From positions 111,145,375 through 111,209,374 of the forward strand of contig CM054179.1 in assembly GCA_028829895.1 (NCBI GenBank): a stretch of 64,000 nucleotides of DNA. Reading direction: 5' to 3'. The position numbers and the translations under genes were made by a program. Source of the stretch: Sinotaia quadrata. Taxonomy: Eukaryota; Mollusca; Gastropoda; Architaenioglossa; Viviparidae. Below, piece after piece: positions 50,301 through 61,263 of the stretch. The notes beneath the pieces were generated by a model. The model worked only from the letters and a program-made list of their open reading frames with translations. It ran no database searches and was not told the DNA's origin. Position 1 is the stretch's first letter. Each line of letters opens with the position of its first letter.

Positions 50301-53300
50301 GTATATATGATAGTTAGCAACATAGAAGATAGTGGCATTTAATAACAACTATTGCTAAACTCTTCTCATAAATAGACAGTAAACCATAAAATGTAAATTT
50401 AAAAGTTGAATTGTAATTACTATATTTAACAACTTAACTCCATGAGTAAAACATTCTCTTACGTTATATCTTTAGATAGTTGCATTCAAATTCATAACAA
50501 AATGCCTGAAAGCAAAATGATTATTATCTTCATTTCAGTTATAATTATATTGAGATTGATTTTATTATAAAACCATCAGCATGAATGGAACTGTTTTGTT
50601 TATGATGGCTAGTGATATCTATGGTGATAATCATTTTTATTTACATCATGTGCACCAGCTATAAAGCTGATATTTTTATTGTGATAATTTAAATTACCAT
50701 ATTGAACAACTTCTAATTACTGGCTTTGGATTGTTGAGCTGTGTGGGTTATCGACCCTAATTGTAAAGTTACTTAGGGGTTGAATAATTTAAAATGCTAT
50801 AAATATATCCCAAGTTATAAATTTTTGTGCAGATGTTGAGAGTATAATATGGACATAATGTTTTATTGTTTGAATGTAAAATTATATACATGTTTATATG
50901 AAGATGCCAGCAAGTTTCTTTACATTGTCTAAGATTTTAAGACAGAGACTACCAAGTACCATTCTTTCATTTTTGCAAACAAATTGGAAACTTTGTAATT
51001 TGTATTCTGATGGATTAGCATTTCCAAAACAGTATTTTGATAATTTCAGGATAAAATAAAATTATTTGGCAGAAAACAGGAAATTGACAATTGATTAGAG
51101 TTGACAATTAATTAGAGTATTAAAAAAAAAAAAGAGTAAATACAGAAGGGTATGCTAAATCATTAATTTAAATTAGCATCCTTGTTACATCCTGGTATCA
51201 TTTTCACTCTGCCTCACTTAAAAAAATAATCAGATTCTCCCCATCTCAAATAATTTGCAGCATGTCTTGTCACTGAAAAGTCTGGTCACGCTTTTACTGC
51301 ATGCTTTATCATTCAGTGCTATTCATATCAATTGCTTAGCACTGTATACTAACTATTCACTTTGTATTTTATTGGTTTCTCATCAAACTTAACTCCTTTG
51401 TTAATCATAGTTAATACTGTGCAAAGTCTGCTTTTAATTCTAAGATGTGACTATTTATTTATAAATAATCTTTAAATACAAAGCACGAGTTTTGATGCAG
51501 TTTACAAAGTATAACTGTAGCATCGGTATTAAGCATGATATAATAAATTTTTAACTAGATATATAAAAGTGTTAGCTAAAAAAATGTTCATCTTTTAATT
51601 ATATAAAGATGTCAAATGAGTTATTGTCTATTTTTTGTATCTACATCATTTTACTTTTCTTTTAATTATATAGTAACATCATTAAAAATAATAATAGTGT
51701 TGCATAAAATAAACAAACAAATATTTAAATGACTTTTTAGTGCACAAGAAATTTGTTTATACATAAAAGCTCTTGCACAAAATATTGCAGATATTATTGT
51801 TTATTTTCTTTAATTACTTTTAAGAATAGAAAATATTTGTGCGCAAAACTTTTACACATAATTACACTTATTTTCTTTATTTAATCAGATGTTGTTTATT
51901 TTCTTTATAAAATATTTATATGTGCACAAAATCTTTGTGCAGAATAACATTTATTCTTACTATATATTACTTTTAAGTTTTATTTTATACTATAATACTA
52001 GCTTACAAATATGAAAATTGTCGATTTAAAATTATTTAGTAAAACTAAAAAAGCAAAATATATTAATAGTAATACTGTTAGCAATAGCAAATATATATAT
52101 ATATATATTGTATATATATCGATCAGTATTTCTTAGATATATTTTCATTATATTTGTTTTGTAGTATGAAAATATAAGCTACTATTACTAGAAAAAATGG
52201 TGGTAGTTTTTTGTTCTAAAAATTATATTCAGTTAAATTTAATGCTAAATATTAAATTGTGACATCATTGTCATTTTATTAATATCCTTCTATTGTTTAG
52301 CAGTTTATTTATATTGTTTCCTGTAGCGGAAGTGTTGACGGGCCATCACGTTTCCCTAAACTGGAAGAGTGTGCACACTTTCATTATGATTTAGTGGACT
52401 TTGGTCCTTTGCAGGCAAGTGACATTTTCTCATGTATGTGTCTATATTATTATTATTATTGCTAATCCAACCTTTTGTGGTAATTATGACAAAGTTATTT
52501 ATAAGATGCTAGCAGTTATTTATTATTTTGTTAATTATTCCATTTGATAATTAGGAGGAATTTGTACATATTTCTGGGCAGAATTACTTTTATAAAATAA
52601 CTATATATGAAAATTCCATCAGATTATTCCTGTAAGTTTCATAACATATTTATAACACTGAATTAATTACATTCTATCAACAATTAAAGCCTAATAATTA
52701 CATAAACTTATGAAAATGTTTAGGTATAAAAAGATTCATTATTAACTTTGTTGATATTTTCAGAAATTTTTTTTATGATCTTCAAAGGAAATTTTCTTTC
52801 ATTTGATTTTTCTACAAATGTTATGAAACACACTCTGTTAAAATGAATGGAAAATTGAATAAAAGTTAATTGGCTTTTAAAATAGAAAGAAACTACTGTG
52901 TTCATTTGATAATATTTGTCAATTATTTTTAAAATCTTAAATATTTTATTTGAAACAGGAACTGAATTTGTTTGCAAATTTTTATGTTTACTTTAAAGGG
53001 AATTTCTTGTTGGTTTTTTGATTATTTGCTTTTAAAAGTGCAAAAGATCTTTTAGGGTATTTTGATTACATTTTATGCTATCTTGCAGAAACATTTTATT
53101 ATGTGCCTGTTTCTGAAATCTTTTCTTGATTAATTTTATTTTCATACCATTTCTAAAGGAATTACATTTTAGACAAGAACTTTTATGAGATCATAATATT
53201 GGAGCATCACTTAACAACATATTTTTCAGGCGGCTCTCTGTGAAGATGACCGTGAGAATTTCCGGCACAATGAGGATGACACGGGGGAGTATGCTGTCTT

Positions 53301-55755
53301 GGTGCGAGTGTGCTGCAACAATAAAGCATGGACTGTGCGGCGCACTCTTTCACACTTCTGCTCCCTGGACCGACAGCTTCATCGTTGTATATTTGATCGA
53401 AAATTTTCACAGCTGCCAGAACTGCATGGAGCCAACATAGACAACAAGACAAGTCAGGTGAGTTCTTATAACACAGAGAGTCAGGCAAAAGCTGATCTTG
53501 TAATGCAGTCAGATGAGAGCTTTTAACTATCTATATTGTTTTGACCAAGGTTCGTCCCTGTGATTGTTATTTCTTCAAAAATGAGTGTGCTAAGGGTTAT
53601 CAAAAAATATATGTATGCCTTTTTCATAAACATATTGGATTCATATAATTTTATTTTTTTTTTACTTGAGAGGGATATTCTTCATGAAATGGGTATATTT
53701 TGCCATCAATCATTACATTGTTGTGGCTGTCAGATGTGGTAATAGTCATAAAAACGTACGGATACTGATCCTAACACACCCCCTATCTATTTGCTTTGCT
53801 AAAAATTGATAGCTGAATCAATCAGAACATTTAGTTATAATTTCTCATTCATATTCTTTTATACTGGCACCAGAAAGAAAAATAAAATTGCTGAGCTATG
53901 CATTATAGAGACATTCAGTCTTATTTTGACTGAAATTATAATCATTGGGGTTTCAGAATTAGTGAGCCTGAGAGTAAATGTGATGTGAATGCTCTGATTA
54001 GTGAATGCATTTCTTTATCTGATATGAAATCAAATGGTTAGACGAATGATGCCTTGTAATATTTTAAGCCTAGGTGAAGTTAAACATTGATTTCCAAGAT
54101 AAGAAAAATCTATTAGACTTTTCAGACTCTTTATTTCTGATTCATTTTGGAAACTTAAAGATATGCAAATCAATGTAAAAGAGGTGCATGTTGAGAAGGG
54201 AGGGTTTTTAAAGTTGGATTAATATTACAAGGGTTGAGTCTCTTATTTCCCTGCTCTCATATTTTTGATGGGCTTTGTAAGAAAGTCAAAAGTTAACCGC
54301 TGACAAAACTGTAGCTATGCTGTTCTTTAGTCAACACATAAGTTGCAGCATCTGTCATCTTTTGTGTGTCAAATTTCATTTAGTAGATGATGACACTGAC
54401 CTGTCTGTAGGTGCAGTAGCAATTGCCCAGACCATCACAGATTCTTTTGCAAGTACTGGGTTGTGTTTTTTTCTACAGTTTCACTTTTATGCACTTTGTG
54501 CCTAAATATTATAATTTTATTGTTTTCATAGGGATCTACCTGCCTCCTTTTTGTTCTATCAGGTTGTAAAAAGGGAGTTTTTAATAAGCTTTTCTTGAAC
54601 ATTTACCAAATGTCTATATGCCCATAGACCTTCCCAACTTAACAAATTATTCTACCTGTTACTCACTCAAAGGGTGCTAAAGGGTCATCAGTCTTGACAC
54701 ATGCTATTGGGTAAGCTGTTTATTGAAACTTTTCTTGTGGGTATACAATTCCCATATGACTGACTCCTGGAAAAATTATTTTATATAGAAAACTCCTTTT
54801 TTTTTTAATATAGTCAGAAAATAAAGAGGAGACTAATAGTGATTTTGCTGTACTTACAGAAAATATTAAAAAAATTTGTTGATATTTATTTTTTTAAAAA
54901 CTTTATTTCTCTAATTATTTCTGCTTTATATTATGAATAAATAAGAAATGTAATCATATATTTTTCTATACACATAAAAAAAGTCTCCATAGATGGATGA
55001 GATATTAGCTTGTTCACAGTAATGATGTGAAAATTCCTTATTGCAGACTTTGCTGGTTGGTAGCTATGCTTTTCAAACCACTATCATCATTACCAATTTT
55101 AATAGGTTCTTCCCCCCTCCCCCCCTTCACCTAAGATTTATTTATATATTTCTTATTTGAACTTCACATTTTATTTCATTTCATTCACTTCATTTTTGAA
55201 GGAAATGGAATATTTGCTACATGGATATTTGAAGCGTTTTTCTGAGCTTGCTGGCAGCATGATTAACTGTGGCTCTATTCTTAACTGGCTTGAGGTGAGA
55301 TTGAAACATTAAATATTAATTTTCACTTATATTGTATACTATTTTTCTCCTCAGTTATATGTTATAAATTATTTTTAAAATTTAATTAGTCATTCATAAT
55401 ACTGCTCATATCTTATATTTCTTTCTTTTCTTTGTTCCTCTTTAGGCTTATTATTTCTCTATTATCATTTAAGTTTATGAATAATCTTACAGGATTTAGA
55501 GAACTGTAAGTAAAATACTTACTAAAGTGATACTGCAAATTCCCATCTGTATCTTCTCACTCAGTACTAGTGCACATCTTTTGGAGGGTAATAGGCAGGA
55601 GAAGTTTGTTTTAATTTTGCTTACATGATACAGTCACCAAACTTACAATTGTCCATTTCCAAATCTTGATTTTTTTTTTCCATGGAGAAATTGTTTTTCC
55701 TATCAAAGCTATTTCCTCTCACTGCCTTAGCTATACATTTAAATCCATTAAATTG

Positions 55756-55820
<65 letters not shown>

Positions 55821-58781
55821 GTCACAAAACACACCAAAATAAGACAAATTTCAAAGACCACATCATCATCATCACCATCACCATCATTATCAGTTGCCAA
55901 GATAATTTGCAAAACTGCTAAGTTTTAATTTAAACAAAAATATCTTTCACATCCAAAGTAAAAGTTTTCATTCAATGGTCTAAATGGCAGCTCATTATTG
56001 CAGTTAGGTGCTTTTATTACTCTGTAATAAGAAATAGTCTCCCTTTTTAAGAATTCATTATATTCATTATATTTGTAGATCAAATTATCAAAATACAAAA
56101 AATATAATCTTTAGGCTACCAGACATTCATTATTTTTGTTTCACACTAGCTTCATACATTTGTATTATTGATGTTTTTGTTATAGTTAATGTATTTTAAT
56201 GCAGGCTTTATTTAGTCAGAAATATGATTATTGTAATTTTAATTGTTGTAATTTGTTTTTCAAACTGTATATCATTTTGAATTTTCATGCTGCATTGTTT
56301 TCTTTTTTCTTTTCTAAAATTCTTTTCTTTTTCTTTTGTGTTGGTGGGGAGAAGTTGACTATTTGTAATAAAAAAAATAATCTCACTGTCTCTTTTGTGA
56401 TTAAAAAAAATCCTAATGGGGTATCTGCTCAACTTTAGCATGTCTTATATTATGTGCAGATGGATAACAGGGGAAACAGGCTACTTGCTGTGGATGATTC
56501 AGGTATTAATACTCCAGCCATTGCTGCTGCACATGCTGTCAAGAGATATAATGCACAAGCTGCTGATGAAATCTCCCTGCAGGTACTTGCTTATCTGTAT
56601 AAGGTGTCCACATAACTAGTTTTGTTCTGCATTTTCTTTACTTTTGTACTTTACCTATCTTTTTGTTTCTTCATTTTATTAAATTCATTTTAATTGTTGC
56701 TTTTAAAGTTGTTATTGATGTTTTATTTACAAAATAATTTATATTTTACAGACATAAACACCAGTAAATTTCAAGAGCTTTAAAAGCTAGCTAAATTTGA
56801 CAATGCTGAACTAATGAGCAGTAATTGAATTTCATCTGGTAGAATTGAATCCTTCTAACATGTTTTTCTTTTTTATATCAGCTACTGCTCACTATATTTA
56901 TTCTTTTTGTCACCTAGTTTATTTACCATTTTGCAGGTGGGTGACATTGTATCAGTGATTGATATGCCCCCTGCTGAGGACACAATATGGTGGAGAGGAA
57001 AGCGTGGCTTTGAGGTAGATATTATTTCTTTAAATTTTTGTTTCATTACAGTAATAGAACATAATCTTGTTTATGTTGTTTGTTTTATTTTTACTTTTTA
57101 CATTTTGTTCCTTTTTACACCCTCCACATTTGGTATACTCGCTCTTTGGAGTATAGACATTTACAGGATGAATTTTCAGATCATCTTTTTGTATATATTT
57201 AGAAATAAAACATCTAAAAAATGCTGATCAAGCAATACATCTGACTTTTCAGCTGGATGAACTGTTCATCTGATTAAAACAAACAGAACAAACATTGCTG
57301 TCAAAGTACTTAAAGGATCATGTCTATCCTAAAATATATTGAGAAAGTACCATACAAACTTTACTGACAAAGTTATATAATTGATTATTATTAACTAAAC
57401 AGTTCAAAACTAGCAAAATTGATACTCTCTTTAGTTTAATAAAATATTGCTACTATTATTTTTGTAGTTCAACAGCAACTGTAATTATTAATAGCTGTAT
57501 TTTTAATATATGTCTATTTGTTTCATAATACAAGACGTTGATATTCTAAAAATATCTTGAAAATTGAAAGCTAAAGTCTTCCATAGTTTTTACTTATATG
57601 CCTACTATATGTCTGTAATGTGAGTAGCATATTACTCCTCATCGTTTTCCTGATCTCAATTTTTACCATACATCAATTCACTCACTCACTGACTCATACA
57701 CTTATTATTATATATCTTAACCTGATCAGTAATTCAATAACAAATTCTCATTCATCGTTAACTAGATTGTTTCTTAAGGCCCAAGTTATAATAAAATAAC
57801 GAAGGGCAACTGGTCAGCTACAGGAAACCGAGAAAAAAATCCTTCAGCATTAAGAACTGTTGTTCTTTATTTTGGATTGGTGTTTATAAAATTAATTTAA
57901 AATATAGCTGATTAGTTAATATATTTTTTTTTTAAATTAATTTCATCATGAGTCATCGTTTAATCATTTCCAGCCTGTATTTCTTGTGTATGATTGTTTT
58001 TTTAATATAATCAGTTTGTCATAACAAATCATCACCCTCTTGCAACCATTCTTTAAATTGCCAATGTATAGCTAATCTCGTTAGTGATCAAAATAAAATA
58101 GTGACCTAAAAATAATGAATGATCGTTTTACTGTAGCAATATTTCGATGAAATTTCGATGAAAAGAGATCACCATCTTCAACAAGATGTGTTTTAAAATG
58201 GATCAACTAGACAACATTTTGCATTTTAAAACACATCTTGTTGAAGATGGTGATCTCTTTTCACCTTCGGCATGGTCACAATTCAAACTATTAGAGTCCC
58301 CCACATTCATTGACAATTGCCCTTTTGGGATAGAGACTTCTAGTTTATATTATATACCATTTTAAAGGGCAAAAAATGTTTTGAAAAAGAGTGAAATAAG
58401 CAAATATGTGACATCTCCAGTCTCCTTATAGAGAGCAGGCTTTACCTATATAAGATAAGTAGGTTATGCATGTTTAATGCCAATGACTGCTGCTGTTTTA
58501 ATTTGGAAAATATAGCATATATTGATATAATAAGCCAAAAATATAAAATGAACAACTTAAGTCAGTGCATGGTGTAAAAGAATTCCTATTTTGATATAAT
58601 TGCACAGGTTGGCTTCTTTCCCAGTGAGTGTGTTGAAGTGATTGGTGACAAGGTGCCACCTTCCATGGCAACCCGCATTGCCTCCTCAGCTTCAGGCACT
58701 GGGCAAGCTACTCTTTCACCTTCAGCTACACTTGCTGCAGCACGCAAGCCTTGTGAGATTGAACCCTCAATCGATACGGCA
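38212..58781 (+). CDS. ARHGAP32: PX-SH3 Rho GTPase-activating protein, ARHGAP32/33-like, N-terminal part
   Basis: Nine exons (38212-38327, 44908-44998, 49487-49569, 52327-52414, 53230-53457, 55202-55294, 56460-56582, 56937-57014, 58608-58781) splice in phase into 358 codons. Residues 1-96 are basic and Ser-rich. From FPKLEECAHFHYDLVDFG (about 106-123) to NCGSILNWLE (about 233) is the PX domain, with VRRTLSHFCSLDRQLHRCIFDRKFSQLPEL. Residues 259-312 are an SH3 domain (AVKRYNAQAADEISLQVGDI, WWRGKRGFEVGFFPSECVEVI). These blocks match ARHGAP32 (RICS) and ARHGAP33 (TCGAP/SNX26), in which a RhoGAP domain follows; that domain is not in the window. The family inactivates Rho-type GTPases at membranes and endosomes and contributes to neuronal cytoskeletal control. 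One intron is GC-AG. Start codon and last donor are uncertain. Invertebrates may have a single ancestor of the two vertebrate paralogues, so the symbol is approximate. Confidence 0.93.
41301..41352 (+). repeat. Exact 26-bp tandem duplication
   Basis: Two identical copies of a 26-base unit starting TATATTTATATGAATAATAA, at 41301-41326 and 41327-41352. Confidence 0.9.
42030..42245 (+). repeat. Diverged tandem duplication
   Basis: The blocks ACAATG...CAGCCTTGTATGCTACTCCCAC with CCAGTAAC (about 42030-42095) recur as ACAATG...CAGTCTTGTATGCTATTCCCAC with CCAGTAAC (about 42170-42235). Confidence 0.65.
42462..42567 (+). repeat. Dispersed intronic repeat, copy 2
   Basis: Second copy of the roughly 105-bp repeat at 36321-36426, differing by scattered substitutions and short indels. 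Confidence 0.75.
44908..44998 (+). CDS. ARHGAP32: ARHGAP32-like coding exon 2
   Basis: 91 bases, residues 40-69, NVPLAEEDAPHRKGSAGTIR to GGLSHYSK. Acceptor TTTCAG, donor GTTAGT. No domain; linked by phase and by its coding-like, G+C-richer composition. Confidence 0.88.
45000..49486 (+). other. RhoGAP intron 2
   Basis: 4.5-kb intron with a (GT)n tract near 45401-45417 and a long duplicated pyrimidine tract at 46810-47003. Open frames at 46772-47018 are products of that tract. Confidence 0.8.
46810..47003 (+). repeat. Pyrimidine tract containing a diverged tandem duplication
   Basis: About 190 bases almost free of G. Two units of roughly 65 bases share CTTTTTATTTA, CTTAC, CCCACCCACTC and TTTTTCTCC/TTTTTTTCC in the same order. 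Mirror-symmetric pyrimidine tracts of this kind can adopt triplex structures in principle. Confidence 0.8.
49487..49569 (+). CDS. ARHGAP32: ARHGAP32-like coding exon 3
   Basis: 83 bases, residues 70-96 (SGIWHIHDSTDSLPSWRGST to TKHSS) plus two bases of Ser97. Acceptor TTTTCTAG, donor GTGAGT. Confidence 0.9.
49570..52326 (+). other. RhoGAP intron 3
   Basis: 2.8-kb AT-rich intron. A motif close to AATTACCATATTTAACAAC occurs three times (50029, 50414, 50691), a diverged duplication around TTTATTTTCTTTA and GCACAAAA at about 51700-51960, and a (TA)n tract near 52090-52105. No gene seen. Confidence 0.8.
52327..52414 (+). CDS. ARHGAP32: ARHGAP32-like coding exon 4 (start of PX region; GC donor)
   Basis: 88 bases, residues 97-126. 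FPKLEECAHFHYDLVDFG is the signature entry into the PX domain of this GAP family. Acceptor CTGTAG. The donor is CAG/GCAAGT, a consensus-strength GC donor; using the nearby GT instead shifts the frame into a stop in the next exon. Confidence 0.95.
53230..53457 (+). CDS. ARHGAP32: ARHGAP32-like coding exon 5 (PX core)
   Basis: 228 bases, residues 127-202, AALCEDDREN to DNKTSQ. Contains VRRTLSHF and LDRQLHRCIFDRKFSQLPEL, matching the PX core of ARHGAP32/33. The basic pair before the aromatic residue is the part of PX domains that usually meets phosphoinositide headgroups. Acceptor TTTTTCAG, donor GTGAGT. Confidence 0.97.
55202..55294 (+). CDS. ARHGAP32: ARHGAP32-like coding exon 6 (PX C-terminal helices)
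   Basis: 93 bases, residues 203-233, EMEYLLHGYLKRFSELAGSM to NWLE, matching the helical end of the PX domain (human LMAYLSRLSAIAG...NCGPALTWME). Acceptor TTTGAAG, donor GTGAGA. Confidence 0.95.
55760..55820 (+). repeat. (TC)n microsatellite
   Basis: About 27 consecutive TC units, briefly interrupted near the end, in a RhoGAP intron. A (CAT)n-like tract follows at 55860-55890. Confidence 0.95.
56460..56582 (+). CDS. ARHGAP32: ARHGAP32-like coding exon 7 (PX-SH3 junction)
   Basis: 123 bases, residues 234-274, MDNRGNRLLAVDDSGINTPA, then AVKRYNAQAADEISLQ, the first strand of the SH3 domain. Human members read VIKRYTA(R/Q)APDEL at this place. Acceptor GTGCAG, donor GTACTT. Confidence 0.97.
56937..57014 (+). 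CDS. ARHGAP32: ARHGAP32-like coding exon 8 (SH3 core)
   Basis: 78 bases, residues 275-300, VGDIVSVIDMPPAEDTIWWR then GKRGFE. The WW pair is the hallmark SH3 ligand-groove position. Acceptor TTTGCAG, donor GTAGAT. Confidence 0.97.
57015..58607 (+). other. RhoGAP intron with a perfect inverted repeat
   Basis: 1.6-kb intron. Its only notable content is the long hairpin at 58159-58263 and the direct repeat ATTTCGATGA just before it. Confidence 0.85.
58159..58263. repeat. Perfect inverted repeat, 42-bp arms, 21-base loop
   Basis: The left arm 58159-58200 (TGAAAAGAGATCACCATC... to TTAAAATG) is the exact reverse complement of 58222-58263; the spacer is 58201-58221. Two copies of ATTTCGATGA stand immediately upstream. 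Transcribed with the pre-mRNA, it would fold into a 42-bp perfect stem. It could be a fold-back element, a small hairpin RNA source or a recent inverted duplication. Confidence 0.95.
58608..58781 (+). CDS. ARHGAP32: ARHGAP32-like coding exon 9 (SH3 end and linker; donor uncertain)
   Basis: VGFFPSECVEVIGDKVPPSM completes the SH3 domain; a Ser/Ala/Thr-rich linker (ATLSPSATLAAARKPCEIEP) follows. Acceptor TTGCACAG. Three overlapping donors occur at 58782 (phase 0), 58786 and 58790; I chose the first. The following open frame to 58901 loses coding character and is read-through into the intron. The vertebrate KHGKL...RTF block and RhoGAP domain were not found to 64000. Confidence 0.9.
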
Positions 58782-58894
58782 GTCAGTCAGTGTTATTTTC
58801 CTTTAAACCATTTCTGCATGGAGTTGCCCATATACTTCCAGCCTGCCTGCTTGCAAGTTTCTGTGCCTGCCTATCTGTTTAATCTTTATGTAAA

Positions 58895-58938
58895 TGAATG
58901 ACAAGCCTTATATTTGTGAATGACAAGCCTTATATTTG
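58895..58938 (+). repeat. Exact 22-bp tandem duplication
   Basis: TGAATGACAAGCCTTATATT plus TG occurs twice head to tail (58895-58916 and 58917-58938). Confidence 0.95.
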
Positions 58939-58974
58939 CTAGTACCGTTTTAGTTGCATTGCATTTCTTTAAGT

Positions 58975-58996
58975 ACTGGTGCTAGCTAGCACCAGT
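58975..58996. repeat. 22-bp perfect palindrome
   Basis: ACTGGTGCTAG followed by CTAGCACCAGT, without a spacer, shortly after the alternative donors of the last exon in the window. Confidence 0.95.
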
Positions 58997-61263
58997 TTAT
59001 TACTTTGCTTTAGGTACTGGCAGCTGAAATATTTTGCAAAAGAAATCTCATTCACATTTAATCTCATCATCTTTAATGTTTAAACAGTACATTTAAATGT
59101 ATTAAATTTGTGAAATCTGTAAATATGTATTTTCTTTTTCAGACCATCTTTTTAAATCCTTATACATATAAATGGCAAAATTCTCCAGATCAAAACTTGT
59201 TTTATGGTGGTTGGTTTGTCTTTATTACTGATGTTAGATTCTAATGTGTGTTTCTTGAAAACTGACAGAACTGTACTTGTTGAGATTGAGCATTATTTGA
59301 ATGTTTGCTTTTCTTTGCTGAAGCTTTTGTAGGCACATTTAAATGATGGGAATGTATTCTGGTGATAATCCCCATAGCACAATAGGTACCAGATGCTAAC
59401 ATTTCTAAATAAAAAAGTTGCATTTGAAGAAAAGTTGACATGTTCAACTCAATCAGGTTTCTTTTTAACAGAAAGCAAGTTTGCATATTATGCGATTGTA
59501 AAGTTATAGATCATAGACTTCATGCTTAACATACATCTCTAAAAAAATGAGTTTGTTTAAAGATTCTTAGAAATTAAATAACTCTTTATAAATTAGGCAT
59601 TGTGGAATTATTTTGCTCTAATTAAAATAAAACTCATTTGTGATTTAAATGCCTTTTTGATTGAAATAATGTAACCAAAGGTAAATGCTAAATTTAAACA
59701 CTACAACTTATTTGTACCTGGTATATCTTGTACTGTACTCAAAAGTATTCAGGAACAAATAGTTTATTTTAAAATTCCTATTATATATTTATTTATAATT
59801 TTTTAATTCACAAGGTAGAATGCAAAAAAGTTTTAATTTTCATTGCCAGTGGTGGTGGTTGCCAGAGTAACTACATTATTCTCTATATGACATCAAGCAT
59901 TATTTATTCATTGAAGGCATATTATAAGCTTTCTGAACATATGTACTTTTGTTGTTGTTTCTTGTCATTTGTTATTAATAGTTTAACTGTTATTATTTTT
60001 TTAAACTCAAAAACATACTTTGAATTCTTGCAAGCTGAGCATTTACAAAAGTTGGTTTCTGTAAACCACATGAACTTCAGGAAGACACTCTCCAGGACAA
60101 TATGCCAGGTGTTGACTGTAAGACTGAATTGAAAATAAATTCTATTAATAGTTACTAGAATATTTTTTTCATTTGACCTCATTATGAAATAGAGTCTACA
60201 ATTTAAAACCACATATATGTATTCATTCAAATGTTTCCTTCAAGCATGCAGAGAAGTTTTGATACTTTTACCCCAGTATTGAGAAATAATGTATATAAAA
60301 AAAAATATAAACATATTTTACTCTTATGCCTTAAATTGGCCACCTCTGTCAGAAAACATCACCCCATAGAGTGAAAAAATGTCATCCATTTATTTTTTGT
60401 GAGATACATATTAATGCAACAAATAAAACTAACCATCATCTGCCATGTGCAGTTTGGACTGTAAAAACAAAATATTTACTCAACACTCAGCTGTTAAAAG
60501 TTCAGTTATGTTTTGAACTTGGGCAGCACCAGGTACATCTGCTTCTGCCATGTGTGCTTCCCTCAAATAATTCTCAAAACTTTGTCAGCTATGAAAAGTT
60601 CATTTGTGTTTTTTTACTAAGGCATTGCTCCTACTATTCACATAAAATACAGTTTTGTTTACTTTTATAGCTGTACATACTACACAAAGAAGGTTGTGGA
60701 TCAAAATATTTTTAACAGTTGACTCTGATGCTATAAATGCAAGCAAGAACAATAGCTCATGTGTCAGCTAATCAGAAAAGTAAGGAAAAAAGGCCTACCT
60801 TAAGTCAAATTATAGATAGAAAGGACAACCATAAAAAGAGAAAAATGTCTAGAGATAGAATTATGGATAAAGATGACATCTGAAAAACTTGAAAAACAAA
60901 ATCTCTGGCTAGACAAGATGTCTGACCATACACAAAAAGAAATAATACTGGGGATAAAGAACTGCACACTGTCAGAAAGACAATTTAAGCTTTGCCTCCC
61001 TTTTGTATGGATTGTGCATGTAAATACTCACTTTGTCCATCTGGTTGTATGATGAAAATGTGTACTTATGGATTAACATGTATAAACAAGAATAAGATTC
61101 ATTTCTTTACGTAAAAGTTTTCAAATCCATCTTAATCATTTTAAAAGACAATGATTCAATTTAGGAAAGTTTGAGGGAACAGTTTTGATTGGACAAGAAA
61201 ACAATTTGCTAGAACTCTGTTATGATCTAAGAGTATCCTTTAGAGAGCACTGTTGGAAATCTT

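Noticed and set aside
53240..53526. Alternative frames over the PX exon on both strands
   Set aside because: Shadows of the conserved AALCEDD...DNKTSQ frame.
55682..55921. 79-codon frame with a long Ser-Leu run
   Set aside because: Translation of the (TC)n microsatellite.
58782..58901. Continuation of the last exon's frame to a stop (SQCYFPLNHF...YVNE)
   Set aside because: It would truncate the protein before the RhoGAP domain and loses similarity exactly at a cluster of donor sites; more likely intron read-through, though a short isoform cannot be excluded.
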